DNA of 64,000 nt from Malaya genurostris (GCF_030247185.1 NC_080570.1:159810882-159874881); one strand, 5' to 3'. Positions 1 through 11,680 are shown, counted from the stretch's first letter. Program-made: numbers and translations. The notes: generated by a model not told the origin, from the letters alone.

Positions 1-746
1 ATCTACAGTTTTCATTATAACTTTGGGTAGACAACCCTATTGTTAGTTTTTTTCAGTGCATTTTATTTGTTGAAGTAGTACCTTTCCAATGGTGAACAAA
101 TTTTGAAGATCGGTTGACTAACAACAAAGTTATGACTCGGTAAAGTTGAAGTATTCAATATTTTCTATGCGACGTTAATGCCAAAGGAAAGAAAATTGGA
201 AAGCAGATAGGGCATATTAGGCGCGTGAAAAAAACTTGGAACGGGAAAAATCAAATTTTCATTGGTTTTCCTTTGCCAATCGTCTGCTACAAAGTTTTGG
301 AATCAATCTACGAACTTCACAAAATTCGAAGGTATAACATTTATTGAGATTCGTTGAAAAACAGCTGAGCTATGACAGCTCAAAGTTACCGTTCCAACTT
401 TTTTTGAGGCTTGGTATTTGGAGTGTTAAAATGAAAAATAAAATCTAGTCTTGGATTCTTGACCTGGATTCCGATCTGAACTGAATGAAACAACTACGCA
501 GGCTAGAATAAAAGAAGCATCAAATGTTTACCTTTTTCGCTTACCAAATATGAAATTTTAATTTCTAGTTATTTGTGGTTATATTACTGAAAATTTTATC
601 ACAAAATGCTGATCATGTCTCCGATGACGTGTAAAAAAATTAGGATGATACTTTGAATAAAACAAGAAATTTTCACGAAAAAACCGCTCTTCCAAAGGGT
701 AAATTTGTAAAAGGCGCCCCATAGTAAAGTAAGACATATTCACGCC
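1..746. repeat. AT-rich dispersed repeat, partly shared with 41870-42045
   Basis: No coding region is visible. The segment from about 575 to 745 is recognisably the same sequence as about 41870-42045: both contain a GATCAT..TCCGATG stretch, a run of similar A-rich sequence, then GGGTAAATTT, AAGGC and CCCCATAGTAAAGTAAG. The second copy lies inside an inverted-repeat element, so this one is probably a remnant of the same family. The first 570 bases resemble non-coding transposon DNA but I cannot assign them. Confidence 0.45.
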
Positions 747-758
747 AAAAAATGTTCC

Positions 759-908
759 ATCGGTGACGGGTATAGCGTAATGGGCTAGTCAATGTCTTTT
801 ACTAAGCCCACCTGGGTTCTATTCTCAACCCCGCACATAGGGTTAGAAAGTTTTTCTGACCCAAAGTGGCGAATGACCTTAAGGTTAAAAACTCTATAAT
901 TGAAACAA
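759..908 (+). mobile_element. tRNA-derived SINE
   Basis: A degenerate RNA polymerase III promoter is visible: an A box (TAGCGTAATGGGC) at 773-785 and a B box (GGTTCTATTCTC) about 30 bases later at 815-826. The body ends in an A-rich tail at about 906. AAAAAATGTTCC just upstream (747-758) and AAAAAATATTCC just downstream (910-921) match at 11 of 12 positions and look like the target-site duplication. This arrangement is typical of tRNA-derived SINEs such as the mosquito Feilai type; the exact family is not established. Confidence 0.65.
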
Positions 909-949
909 AAAAAAATATTCCGTAGTAATGGGAATTGACTTCAATCTGT

Positions 950-1095
950 TGCGATACTGTAAGTATCGAGACCTAAAGTATCGATACTAACAGTATCGCT
1001 CTGATGTAATATCGATACCAAAAATATTCGATTCTCGAAAGAAAGTATCGATACTTCAAAGTATCGACTCGGTATCGGACATCCCTACTATACAG
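950..1095. repeat. TATCGATA-rich block
   Basis: About 145 bases contain at least eight copies of TATCG or CGATA, including three near-palindromic GTATCGATAC or AATATCGATACC sites. TATCGATA is the Drosophila DREF recognition element, but the density and the TCGGACATCCCTA ending also fit the subterminal region of a hAT-like element. No second terminus was found. Confidence 0.4.
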
Positions 1096-3100
1096 CCTAT
1101 CTACCAAAATCGATTACTTCCCGCAGGTCCGACGACGACAAAAAAATAAACGATAACCAATTCATCCGGCTCTGGATCCAATATTAGCAGCCTCGGCCAA
1201 CTAATATTAGCCTATTTATTCATCCGGGTCGGCTGCGAGGAAGTGAACTCATTTTTCATCGGTCCAAGGTCAGGTCAGTCACATCATCGAACCTTTGGGC
1301 GGGCAGCAGTTGGATTGGTGTCTATTTTTAAAACTTTGCCCATTCCGACCCATGCAAAAGCCCAACCATAAGCAAGGAAGCAATCTTCCAATTCCGAATC
1401 TCGATGCCGCAACTTCCGAATGAATGCGGAATGAAGCAGGAAAACTTTCTAAACTTCAAGCGAAAACAAGTTAACCTATCGACGGCAAATAAATCACGAC
1501 CGCACGATGAAATATGTTCCGAAATCGGTTTAATGTCCCGGAATAGGACTCGTCTTCAGGGCAGGGGAGGGCGGAATGGTTCTTCGTCATCCTACCGGCG
1601 AAGCGAACAAACAAACAAACAAACGAACGAACGAACGAACGAACGAACGAACATTCCCGGCAAGCAGAGAGAAATCGCTGACACTCGATTCCACCAAATG
1701 AATTGGTCCAATTGGGAGGATGTGTCTTCTATCGAGGAACCGCATTGCACCCGTTCCGTCGATGCTGCTGTCGATGACAGGACGCCATTTGTGTGTTTGG
1801 CTCCGGAACTGGAACACGATAGTGCGCTGATTTATTCTACTGCTGAACAAACAGCACTCGTGAGGCTGTGAGGCGACGACGATGACGACGACGAATGGCA
1901 ACCTGGTGCCGAGGGTGCCCGAGTGCCATGCAATGCGTCTATGCAATCTCGTGACTGACTCCCCAGGTTCGTCATTATTGTTCAACTTCGGTAAACAGCG
2001 ATCAGTCAAGCGAACGGGAACCCGGTTCCCGGTTACGCAAACACCGTGACGAGTCGCGAGAATCGGGATGCCGAATACCGGAAAAATACGGTGAATTGAT
2101 GGACTTTGTTGCAATGTTTTTTTTTCTGTTCGACTCCCGAGGTTGCCGGTGTTGATTTTTCTGGGCACGCATTGTGCCCTTTCTTTCAACTGAACACAAT
2201 TCATGGCCTACTTTGTTTGTTTATTCTGCGAAATATACGCGTGGAAAAATGTAACGTGGTCGGAAAATACTTCGAACAAATTTTCAGTTTTGATTTTCAA
2301 ACAGCTTCTAATAAAGCTAATTATTTCACGTTTCGGCAGCAATGTTTCCTCTTTCAGTTCCGGCTAAGACAAGACCTGACAACTGGGGGGGCTGGTTTTG
2401 TTCCATTTTTATCAAAATCAGCCAATCAGGTACTGAAACATTCAGCTGATTTTTACGTGTAAGGGAAATCAAAGCCGCGTTGAATAAAATACAAACATTC
2501 AATTTTTCCTTGCGTTTCAAGGTAAAATTTAAATTGTATTTAGTATTTTTTAATTTTATTATAACTGCTATTACTATATAGCTAAAGTATTCCCCTATAG
2601 AAAGAATTTACTTTTACATTCTTACTGCTTACACTTGATTTTAGAAACCTAGATTTAATATACTTTCATTGCAAGAGTTGGATTTATAAAGGGACTAATT
2701 GGAATTATAAATTGAAACAGTAAAACTTAAGCCGAAAAAATAACAAAAAACATAATTCGAATGCAAGTATAATCACTCGATAAGTTTGAGAGCGAAATCG
2801 TTTTGTTGTTTGAGTGAACGGTGATAATTTGACTTCTGCCGCTTGCACATCTCAAACCTGTTGTCTCTGAATGAAATTTCAGAGCATTGCGACAGTAACA
2901 ATTGCTGCATCCGTCGTGAAGATAGAGATTCACGTTTCTTGAACTCTAAGTAAATTTCGAATCCTAAATTGACCTGGCCTGTTCATTTGGCGCGCTACTT
3001 CATTACGCATATGGTTCGAAATAGTGGAGCACATGGATCTAGTAGGCTTAGTAAAATTTGCACACAAAACACAAACTTATCAGCCGCTACCTAATTTTGG
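1096..3100. other. Unassigned sequence, no supported gene
   Basis: Moderately GC-rich to about 2200, then AT-rich. Open frames here overlap on both strands and show no family motif. A compound (ACAA)n(ACGA)n microsatellite lies at 1605-1652, and a GAC/GAT-rich trinucleotide stretch at 1873-1893. I see no promoter or splice arrangement strong enough to call. Confidence 0.5.
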
Positions 3101-3109
3101 GTAGAAGCC

Positions 3110-3800
3110 TATTAGTGCCATTTCGAAAAAAACATTTTTGAACAAACCGACTTTCTGGGACTAGAAAGTCATCTAAAAAATTTTTTTTGAATGAATTCTC
3201 AGGACTTAAAAAAAATTTGATTTTTTTTTTATGCCAAATGTCTTAGATTTACATGAAACGTCAAGAATTTGTGAAATCGAAAACAAAAATTTATTTCAAA
3301 GTTCTTGAATTGTTTGAAACGTGGCGATCTGGTGTTATCTCGAAAAGGTTTCATGCGATTATAAGACATTTAACATAGAAATTTTTTTTTCGATTTCAGA
3401 AAAATAAGTTTTACTAAGTCTCAGAGTCGATATTTCTAAAAAAAAATTCTTTTCGATATAACACATAATCTTGACGTTTAATGTAATTATAAGACATTCG
3501 GCATCGAAAAAAAATTTTTGGATTTCGGAAATCTGAAAATTCAAAATCCCAGAGAATCGATTAAAAAAGAAAATTCGAGATGACACTAGATCTCGACGTT
3601 TCGGACAATTCTAATGCATTTAGCATCAAAAAAGTTTGTTCTATGATTTTGGAAATCTAAGTCCCAGAAAGTCGATCTTTAAAACAAAAATGTTTTTCTG
3701 GATGACACTACATCTCGACGTTTTATGCAATTCTAGGACTATTACTATTAGGACTATTAGTATCAACAAAAAATTTTGGATTTTGGAAATTTCATGTGAC
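3110..3800. repeat. Sat-A: degenerate AT-rich tandem repeat, ~115-130 bp period
   Basis: A recurring core resembling GACGTTTCATGCAATTCTAAGACATTTGGCAT, or its complement, appears about every 115-130 bases (near 3230, 3350, 3475, 3590 and 3715), joined by A/T homopolymer runs. The same unit forms arrays at 34590-34840, 47850-48586 and 58450-61260. Open frames across it are repeat artefacts. Confidence 0.7.
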
Positions 3801-4094
3801 AAATCTGGCACCACTGTAACCGAAACGTAATCCAGCAGTTGAGATATGCTATGTTGAAATAACGAATAGAATTGAAATATTGCTTTAGCGTATTTTTTGT
3901 TATTGTAAAATCAACAGCCATCAATTGATGTATTGGTCCATTTTTTTTGCATGGTTTGTTCGCTGATGGTTTGCAATAAAGATATTTCGATTTCTTAGAG
4001 ATCAAGATGGTAGGTAACAGTTTAGTTTAGACAGAAGTGCACTGAAATCTATGTGATTATTAAAAATTGTTTGTTTTTTTTTTATGATTGAATG

Positions 4095-4400
4095 TTAAGT
4101 CCCTAATTCTTTCGTATTTTTTCAACTGTTTGACTTCCTAGAGCAAGAATCAAGTCTGGTGTGTTTCGTTTCTTACTGAATGTTATTCTACTACATTTTT
4201 TCACATTTGGTTGAAGAAGACTTTTGTTACACCAAGTAGAAAAAGAAAGAATTTCTAAAAAGATTTTCATATCGGAAATGTCGTTAACAAACAAGCAAAA
4301 TAAAAGTGGGCCTCGATGAGATCCCTGAGGGACGGCGGAACAGACGTGAAATACGATCGAATGCTTCACTGAAGTCTGTATAAAGAGCTTCAATGTGATT
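4095..4400 (-). pseudogene. Jockey-like reverse transcriptase fragment
   Basis: The minus-strand translation contains VPQGSHRGPLLFCLFVNDIS, the conserved SGVPQGSxLGPLLFxLFxND block of non-LTR reverse transcriptases. It is followed by VKKCSRITFSKKRNT, resembling the NPxKCxxITFSRK block that normally lies after the catalytic YADD loop. The expected (F/Y)ADD motif between them is missing, so there is an internal deletion. Only about 95 residues remain of an enzyme that is normally 800-1000 residues long. This is an old remnant of a Jockey-clade-like LINE with no function. Confidence 0.75.
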
Positions 4401-6450
4401 TCCCTGGTCCAGGTAGCGATCAGGATATAGTGGATAAATTCCAGTTAATTAGCGGAAGTGGAACGTCCTTTAAAAAAATCATGTTGTATGTGAGTAATTC
4501 CATTTTTTTTATTTAACTGAACAGCTTGCCATTAACTATCGCTTCAAAGAGCTTCGGACTGCATGAAAGAATGACAAACGTCCGATAGTTACACGTGTCT
4601 ACTTTTATTTTCTCTTTTGTACTTTTTATGTGGTATTTTTTTTACGATTTGCTCGTTATCGCAAACAAGATACTTTGAATTATTTTGTCGTCTAATTTTC
4701 TTCAATGGAACATCTTCAATTATTATATCATATATAAGTGTGTAAAAAAAATCGACAGAAGTTTCGACATTTACTTCGTTTCTAAGGAGTTCTTACCAAT
4801 CTATTTCTCATAGCTATCATAATTTGCTGAGTGATAATCGAAAATCTCGTCCGACTGAAAATTTTGCGTACTCGACAAGCTGAGTCGAATGGTACATGAC
4901 AAAGTCGGCTTTCACAGTGAAAAATGGAAAGGTAAAACATGCGAAAGATTCCGAAATGAAGCTCACTGCTACACACAAAGTTAGATTACAACGCGTGTCT
5001 TCATAAGTTGCGAGTCAATTACTTTTATCGTTCTTGCGGCAGAAATACGCATTGTTATAGCAAAGTGTTTCGGAAGATAAGTTGAAGCAGTGCAAAAAAG
5101 GTCTTTATCTGTAACAACTATATAGAGTTTCTGAAAAACAAAAAAGAAACAGATTTTAGATCGGAGCCTCCCAGGTCCACAGTGTTATATACCATTCGAC
5201 TCAGCTCGACGAGATAATAAAATATCTGTCTGTGTGTGTTGTGTACATCCTCCTACACTTTTTCTAACCGTTAAATTTGCTCATCAATCTGATGCTCGTT
5301 TGAAAACAAGCTACTGTTTGGTCAATGGTCAAATTAAAAAAGAAATTATTCGATTCTCAGTTCTCAGTTAACAAAGAAATTCAACAATCATAATTCCACA
5401 GCGTACGAATTAGAACAGTAAAACCAAGGGGAAATCAAGTAAAACAGTTTCCAACAACTGTCACTACCGGCTTCATCACTGCGAATCATGGGGAACCGAA
5501 TTTTTCCTACCCACACAGTCACCTTTCCATCTCATGGCTCAGCTAATCCGCCCATTCATCCGGGAGCTTATCTCAACTTCCAGCTGACTGCTGAAAATTA
5601 TTGAATGTACTTTTGATTTTTTTTTCAATTCTAGTTCCGACACGCTTTCACAGTAGCGGTAAAAAGCACCTGCATAGCCCGTGTGTATCCACAGTCGATT
5701 CTGTCCCCCCCCCCCCCATGTCAGCGAGAGCAGTCAAGCTGTCACTAAACTAGATTGCTTCCGAATCCTGTGACACAAACTGTCACACGATGATGTCGCT
5801 TTTCAGCGGGAACCATTGAGGCAAACCGAGTCAAAGGTTTCATCTAGTTTTTTTTTTTGCTGTATCCTCACCCGCACGTAATCCCACGTAATTTTCTGAC
5901 AAGTTGTCATTTCTCGCGGTCAGGTGGTGCCTCTGCCGGCGGTAGACCACACGTTGAGAATGTCGGTCTGTGTGTGTGTTTGTCTTCATTCCATTCCGGG
6001 GAAGCTTTATGCAGATGCAATCAGACCCACTTCACTTCACTGCTGCACAGGTAGGTAAGGTGAGGGTGGGTGGGTCATCCTTTGCTGAAGGCACCACCAC
6101 ATCAGCCGCCCGGTTTCCAGTCCGGTTATTTTGGCTATTTCCAGCCACTTTGTAAAGTGTCATGTTCATGTGGCAATTTTTCGGCATGATTTATGAGGTA
6201 AACTGTAAACGATAAAATATTTGTCAGGGGCAGCAACATATTCATGATTCACGAACACACGAACCCCCTGGAGGGGTGGTGTTTGTATTACGGCATAAAA
6301 ACGTGTCCTATGAGTCCCTATAAACAACTGGCCTGGGGTTGTTCCGGCACGGTTCAAGGTGTAATACTTGTATCGTTTTTGAATTTAGCTTCGTTCATAT
6401 ATTCGAGCGCCTGATAATTCGATTAAATGCGAATTTGAAAGTAGTTTCAA
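4401..6450. other. Unassigned sequence, with a fragment of the GAGCTGAG/GT repeat
   Basis: No supported gene. Positions 5175-5262 carry the signature of a dispersed repeat found elsewhere in the window: ATACCATTCGACTCAGCTCGACGA followed by TGTCTGTGTGTG. A run of 13 C lies at 5705-5717. The 5840-6160 stretch is GC-richer with overlapping open frames on both strands and no recognisable domain. Confidence 0.45.
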
Positions 6451-6460
6451 TGAGTTCTAG

Positions 6461-6868
6461 TTTTTTTTTTTTTCATAAATACGTTTATTTCTTAAGGCAG
6501 TTTACATAAGTTTTTCTTCGCCGTAGCATCACTTTTACATAATATTCTTATCCTAATTTAATTCTAACATAGTCACAACGTTTTAAATTTATTACAACAT
6601 ATTCTCTTATAGCTTAAATATCATCTTAGGTAACTCGTCATTAATTATGAAATCTACTCGGAAATATTATTTGAACCAAACTATTAACTTCTATAAATTA
6701 TAAAATAAGCTGTTATTTTCAGACATTTTGTTGATAATTTCATAAACTGTTTCGAGTTTGTTTGTATCATTACATAATTTTTATTCTAATTTAGCTATTG
6801 GTTGAACTCATGGACGCAGCTGGGATCAGAACTAAGTCTTAAAAGGGGCCTTTATTAAATTGAAACTG
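6461..6868 (-). mobile_element. 5'-truncated retroposon 3' end, with poly(A) and target duplication
   Basis: Read on the minus strand, the element ends in an AATAAA signal followed by a run of 13 A (seen as T at 6461-6473). It is flanked by a perfect 10-bp direct repeat, TGAGTTCTAG, at 6451-6460 and 6869-6878. Poly(A) plus a target duplication of this size is the hallmark of target-primed reverse transcription. The body is AT-rich 3' UTR-like sequence without a reverse transcriptase domain, so the source could be a LINE or a SINE-like passenger. Confidence 0.75.
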
Positions 6869-6878
6869 TGAGTTCTAG

Positions 6879-7257
6879 TTCGACACGCAAGTTTTTTGTT
6901 CCATGAAAAATTGTGATTTCATCACCGTATCATAGCTGGTCGGTTATTGTTGATCTATCTATGATGATTTTTTATTCAAAAACTGATACTCTAAATCAGT
7001 GGTTCCCAAACTTTTCTGGTCGAATGCTCATTTTAAATATAATATTCGTGAATTATCATTTTACAGTTAACTCAAAATTTTAATATAAAATAGATAGATC
7101 AAATAACAAGTTCTTTAGTTACCGGGAAGTTTTCTGAGTTGTGTATCATCACATCCACAGTAGTTCAGTTGGCAGAACGATTTCCCAGAACGATTCGATT
7201 TGTAATTTTCGATTTCGTTTTTTTTTCTTCTATTGAGTCTGTCTTTCGGTTGGGCAA
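6879..7257. other. Unassigned AT-rich spacer
   Basis: No gene is supported. A stretch at 7157-7215 contains TAGTTCAGTTGGCAGAAC, which resembles a tRNA D-arm/A-box, and a weak GATTCGATTTG resembling a B box. No acceptor stem closes around them, so at most this is a decayed tRNA-like relic. Confidence 0.35.
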
Positions 7258-7259
7258 TA

Positions 7260-8526
7260 AAGACTGTCCCAGAAAGTATGGACGCAACCAAAAACCGCTG
7301 CCATTTCGCAATGGTTCAGAATCTGTCAATTTTTATGGCTGCGTCCTGTTGTTTACACTCTTCTCTAACCACTTGTGCAGTTGTTTATTCGTTTTCATTA
7401 GTTTTTTCGAAATGTGTGGACTTTCAGCAGGACAACATCGAAAAATGGTGTACAAATGGTGCACAGAACGCGGACTGTCACTGAGAAAGATAGCAAAAAT
7501 GGAAGGAGTAAGTGAAAAAGCTGTGCGAAATGCAATCAGGAAGTTCGGTGAGGATAACACCTTTGAGGATAAACCGAAAACGGGTTGAAATAAAGGTCCT
7601 GCTAACCCTCATTTGGATAAACGTATACTGAAGGCGTTCGAGCAAAAAAGGGAGATTTCAGTTCGGGAAGTGGCCAAAAAAAGTGGGCACTTCGAAGTCA
7701 AATGTTCTTCGTGTTAAAGAATGTTTGAATCTTCGAACCTATAAGAAGCAGAAACAACCAAAACTTAGTTCGAAACAAGAACCATCGATCAGCCCGAGGG
7801 TTCGAAAGCTGTAGAATACGATTCTTGCTGGAAATTTGAACTGCATAATCATGGAAGACGAAACCAACGTGAAACTCGATTACATATCCTTGCCGGGACC
7901 ACAATATTATACGGTGCGAGAAGGGCAAGTGTTAAACCAGTCCGAGACATCGATTGAAGTCGAAAAATTTTGGTAAGAAAGCTATGGTCTGGCAAGCAAT
8001 TTGTAGCTGCGGTAAGATTTCGAAACCCTTCATCACCACTGCTTCGATGAACAGCGAAATATACAGCGAGGAATGTTTACAGAAACGACTTCTACCCATG
8101 ATCCGAAGCCACAAGGATCCTGTTATCTTCTGGCCAGATCTTGCTTCTTGCCACTACTCGAGATCAACGGTAGAATGTCACTTTCGTCCCAAAAGACATG
8201 AATCCACCAAATTGCCCACAACTTCGACCAATTGAGGAATTTTTTGGCATTAACGAAGGAACATCTTAGGAAACATGTCTCGGCAGCCGAAACCATTCAA
8301 CAGTTCGAAAAGGAAAAAAGTGTCGAAGTCTGTACGGAATTTAATGAGGGACGTTCGCAAGAAGGTGCGCCAGCTAGTTTATAATGGCTAAGTAGCAAAT
8401 GTTGAGAATAATATTCTGTTATTGTAGTCTAATATTATCAGTATATCGAATAAAATTTGAATATCTAACACTTGTGAATTATTTACAGCGAAATCAAAGT
8501 GTGTCCATACTTTCTGGGACAATCTT
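7260..8526 (+). mobile_element. ITmD37E-type Tc1/mariner element, copy 1 (full length)
   Basis: The element is bounded by inverted repeats beginning AAGACTGTCCCAGAAAGTAT on the left and AAGATTGTCCCAGAAAGTAT on the right. A TA dinucleotide lies at each side (7258-7259 and 8527-8528), the normal Tc1/mariner target duplication. Its 1267-bp length fits one transposase gene with short UTRs. Both ends are present, but the coding region is broken. Confidence 0.9.
7412..8391 (+). pseudogene. DD37E transposase pseudogene (copy 1)
   Basis: The start MCGLSAGQ is the equivalent of the family start MRGLSAEQRRK. The N-terminal half contains a paired-like pair of helix-turn-helix motifs, the first in GLSLRKIAKMEGVSEKAVRN and the second around VAKK..GTSKSNVLRAKERL. 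A basic KQKQPK patch follows. The catalytic triad can be traced: Asp in MEDETNV, Asp in FWPDLASCHY and Glu in RPIEEF. In better copies 37 residues separate the last two (DD37E). This copy is dead, with an in-frame TGA after KPKTG, a TAG after VRKL, and several one-base shifts including one just after the catalytic Glu. The family protein is about 340 residues. Confidence 0.88.
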
Positions 8527-8528
8527 TA

Positions 8529-9108
8529 GATCTGTATTCTGGTCCTGAACACTGGATCTATGGTTATCGAACAAGGTTTCTGAATCTGAACCTGAATTCT
8601 GGACTGAGATTCTTTATCCAGATATGGATGAGCTTGAAGCAGATATCAGTACTTGAACTCGGAACATGGAACTGGATTCTAGACCTGGACCGGGATTGTT
8701 CTGGACCAGAGTTTTTTGTTTTCAGAATTTTCAGACAGAGTTTCTGAAACTAAACTTTGAACCTAGACTGTGGACGTGAGTCTTGACTAGTATTTTGCTC
8801 TTGGACTGTTAATTTGGACTGGATTCTGGACCTGAGTTGTCTAGTCAATCAATTATAAGCTTGAACTGACTAATTGACAGAGGTTCTAATGATACATAGA
8901 ACAGGTTTCTGATCCCCAGGGTCCCCGACGAGTTTTCTGGATCTTAATACTGAATCTTGACATAGATTTTGAACCAGAATTCTGCCTAATTTGAATCAGA
9001 AATCTGCACTTGGATTCGAATTCTAGACCTGAACATAGTTTCTTAACATGAACTACTGACATATATTTTGAGTCTAAATCTGGAGCAGGATTCTACACCT
9101 AGATTCAG
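8529..9108. repeat. Sat-B: degenerate GGATTCTGGACCTGA-type array (left part)
   Basis: Short motifs of the form GAATTCTGGACCTGAA, GGATTCTAGACCTGG and variants recur every 12-20 bases with heavy divergence. The array resumes at 9519-9700 and 11031-11680, so it was continuous before later insertions. There is no credible coding frame. Confidence 0.65.
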
Positions 9109-9118
9109 GATTTTAAAC

Positions 9119-9508
9119 GGGAGCGGGTCATTTCACCGAAAGTCATTTCGCCGAAAGTCGTTTCGCTTAAAGGGTCATTTCGGGTTTATGCAATTACGTT
9201 GATGATTAGTGGTTAATAGCCAACAAGTTTCCTTGGGAGCCCTGTTCTTAGGTTCATGAATCAATCTTTATTCAAGAGTACAAGAATCAATCCCTATTCA
9301 ATTGTAGGTTAACAAAATAGGCGTTCACGTATTATTATTAATTTGTGTTTATTTGAAATCAATTCCAATTATAGTATTAAGACAATTGCAGGAATCGGTG
9401 AAATGACATTCGGCGAAGTGATCAATTCGGCGAAATGTCGTTCGGTGAAATGATCCTTTCAGCGAAATGACTTTCGGCGAAACGGCTTTCGGCGAAATGA
9501 CCCTGATC
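9119..9508. mobile_element. 390-bp element with minisatellite-like inverted ends, copy 1
   Basis: Both ends consist of tandem ~15-bp units of the type GTCATTTCGCCGAAA, in opposite orientation (9126-9190 forward, 9396-9505 reversed), around an AT-rich core. A perfect 10-bp direct repeat, GATTTTAAAC, flanks the element at 9109-9118 and 9509-9518. A second copy at 31314-31707 has nearly the same length, the same organisation, a related core and a 9-bp duplication. A 9-10 bp duplication with inverted ends points to a non-autonomous Mutator-like DNA transposon. The superfamily is inference because no transposase is present. Confidence 0.7.
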
Positions 9509-9518
9509 GATTTTAAAC

Positions 9519-9700
9519 AAGATTTTTTACTATGAAATTTTGACATGCACCAGAATCGTGAACCTGGAACTAGATCCTGATTTTGGATTCTGAGCCTGAA
9601 CCGGGAATCAGGAACAGAACTCTGGGCTTGGATTCTAGGTCCAAATTTTGTCCTTTGATTCTGGATCTGAGTTCTGTACCTGCATTCTAGATAAACATTC
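9519..9700. repeat. Sat-B, middle part
   Basis: This continues the degenerate GGATTCTGGACCTGA-type motif series after the minisatellite-ended element, until LINE-derived sequence begins near 9700. Confidence 0.55.
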
Positions 9701-9705
9701 TAACC

Positions 9706-10532
9706 TTGGATCTGAACGTTGCCTACAAGATACTCTTCCAAATCCTTTGCCGTCGTCTATCACCGATAGCTAAGGAATTCGTAGGGTCATACCAAGCGGG
9801 ATTTACTGGAGTCCGCGTCACTACGGATCACATATTCGCGATAAGACAAGTACTCCAGAAGTGTCGTGAATACAACGTACCCACGCATCACCTATTCATT
9901 GACTTCAAAGCGGCATACGACACAATCGATCGAGAACAGTTATGGCAGACCATGCACGAATACGGTTTCCCAGATAAACTGACGCGATTGGTAAACGAAA
10001 CGATGGATAGAGTGATGTGCTACGTCCGAGTATCTGGGGACGCTCTCGAGTCTCTTCGAATCTCGGAGGGAGCTACGGCGAGGTGATGGACTCTCTTGTA
10101 TCTTGTTCAATATTGCCCTGGATGGTGTGTTTCGAAGAGCGAGGATCGACACGAGTGACAAGATCTTCCAAAAGTCCGTACAGCTTTACGGCTTCGCTGA
10201 CGATATTGATATTGTGACACGTAATCTTGAGAAGATGATGGAAACATACATCGAACTAAAAGCTGAAGCTGACAGAAGACCAACGCGCCCTTAGTGGTTT
10301 CGAAAGAAAGGTACTTAGGATCATCTATGGCGGAGTGCAGATGGAAGACGAAACGTGGAGACGTCGTATGAAACACGAATTGCAAGAGCTGCTAGCAAAA
10401 ACCAACCATCGTACGGACAGCTAAAATCAGTCATCTACGATGGGCTGGGCATGTCAAAAGGATGTCGAATCTAATCCGACTGGGACAAGAAGAAGAGGGG
10501 CGCAGCAAGCAAGGTGGATCGATCAAGGTAAG
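9706..10532 (+). pseudogene. Non-LTR retrotransposon reverse transcriptase fragment
   Basis: The translation contains successive reverse transcriptase blocks: NVAYKILFQILCRRLSPI, SYQAGFTGVRVTTDHIF with IRQVL, HHLFIDFKAAYDTIDR (catalytic Asp block A), and, after a one-base shift near 10075, RGDGLSCILFNIALDGVFRRARI and YGFADDIDIV with the catalytic FADD. A further shift leads to FERKVLRIIYGGV, typical of the post-RT region. The fragment has lost the N-terminal endonuclease and the true C-terminus, and at least two frameshifts kill it. Clade is not assigned. It abuts ITmD37E copy 2 at a TA. Confidence 0.85.
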
Positions 10533-10534
10533 TA

Positions 10535-11030
10535 AAGACTGCCCAGAAAGTATGGACGCACTTTGATTTCGCTGTAAATAATTCAAAAGTGTTAGATATT
10601 CGATTTTTTTTCGATATACTGATAATATTAGACTACAACAACAGAATATTATTCTCAACATTTGCTACTTAGCCATTGTAGACTAGCTGGCGCACCTTCT
10701 TGCGAACGTTCCTCATTAAATTCCGTACAGACTTCTTGGCGACAAGTTTTGACACTTTTCCAATCTTTTTCGAACTGATGAATGGTTTCGGCAGCCGAGA
10801 CATGTTTCCTAAGATGTGCCTTCGTTAATGCCCAAAATTCCTCAATTGGTCGAAGTTGTGGATAATTTGGTGAATTCATGTCTTCTGGGACGAAAGTGAC
10901 ATTTTTGGTAGTATACCATTCTACCGTTGATTTCGAGTAGTGGCAAGAAGCAAGATCTGGCCAGAAGACAACAGGATCCTTGTGGCTTCGAATCATGGGT
11001 AGAAGTCGTTTTTGTAAACATTCCTTGATG
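10535..11030 (-). pseudogene. ITmD37E copy 2, 3' part only
   Basis: The terminal repeat (AAGACTGCCCAGAAAGTAT, one C short) begins at 10535 after a TA at 10533-10534. On the minus strand the remaining coding part runs from KECLQKRLLPMIRSHKDP through FWPDLASCHY and LRPIEEFWA to the stop codon region near 10669. It therefore keeps the second Asp and the Glu but has lost the DNA-binding half and the first Asp. One frameshift changes the C-terminus. Homology stops sharply at about 11030, where Sat-B sequence resumes. Confidence 0.88.
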
Positions 11031-11680
11031 ATGATTTTGAGATCTGAGTGCAGAATCTGAATTCTGAACCAAAATTCGGGACTTCGATTCTGGACCAGAG
11101 TTCTTAGTCTAAACTTGGATACTGAACTTGGTTCCAGATTCTGGACCAAAACTTTTGACAGTTTTTGTTAAACCTAGGATTCTGGAAAATAATTCTCACC
11201 CTGGACTTGGACTTTGGTTCTGGGCCAGAATCCAGAGCGAATGACGAAGTTTTGTACCCTGAAACTAGATCCTGAACCTTGACTCTTCACCTAAAATTCT
11301 GGACATAGTTTTAGAAAATGAACCTGGATTCCTGAGTGGATATCGGGATCCGAATCCTGGGCCTGAGTTCTAGGTCTGAGGGTTCTAGACTTGAACCTGA
11401 CAGGGATTCATAGATTTCCGTGACCTGAATTCTAAACATGAACCTGGACTTCAGTTTTGTACATGTACTCTTATCCCAGACCTAGATTCTGAATCTGAAT
11501 TCCTGGAGAAATGTTGGGTCTAAACCTAAATTCTGATCCGGGAAGTAGGATTCCGGACCACAATTCTGGATTTGAACAAGATTTTGGACACGAATTCTGA
11601 AAATTCAACAGGGATCCGAGGCATCCATCCATGATTCAGAATGTGGACCTGGATTTTGATTAACATTCCTGTCTTTTCTG
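11031..11680. repeat. Sat-B, right part
   Basis: The same degenerate motif family as 8529-9108 (AATTCTGGA, CCTGGATTC, TGAACCTGG) continues here. No gene is visible. Confidence 0.6.

Noticed and set aside
1404..2204. Long overlapping open frames on both strands (155 and 205 codons)
   Set aside because: They overlap each other on opposite strands, run through a compound microsatellite that creates Asn/Glu/Arg-Thr repeats, and show no domain.
7157..7215. tRNA-like fragment (TAGTTCAGTTGGCAGAAC)
   Set aside because: No acceptor or T-arm pairing closes the structure, so it is not called a tRNA gene.
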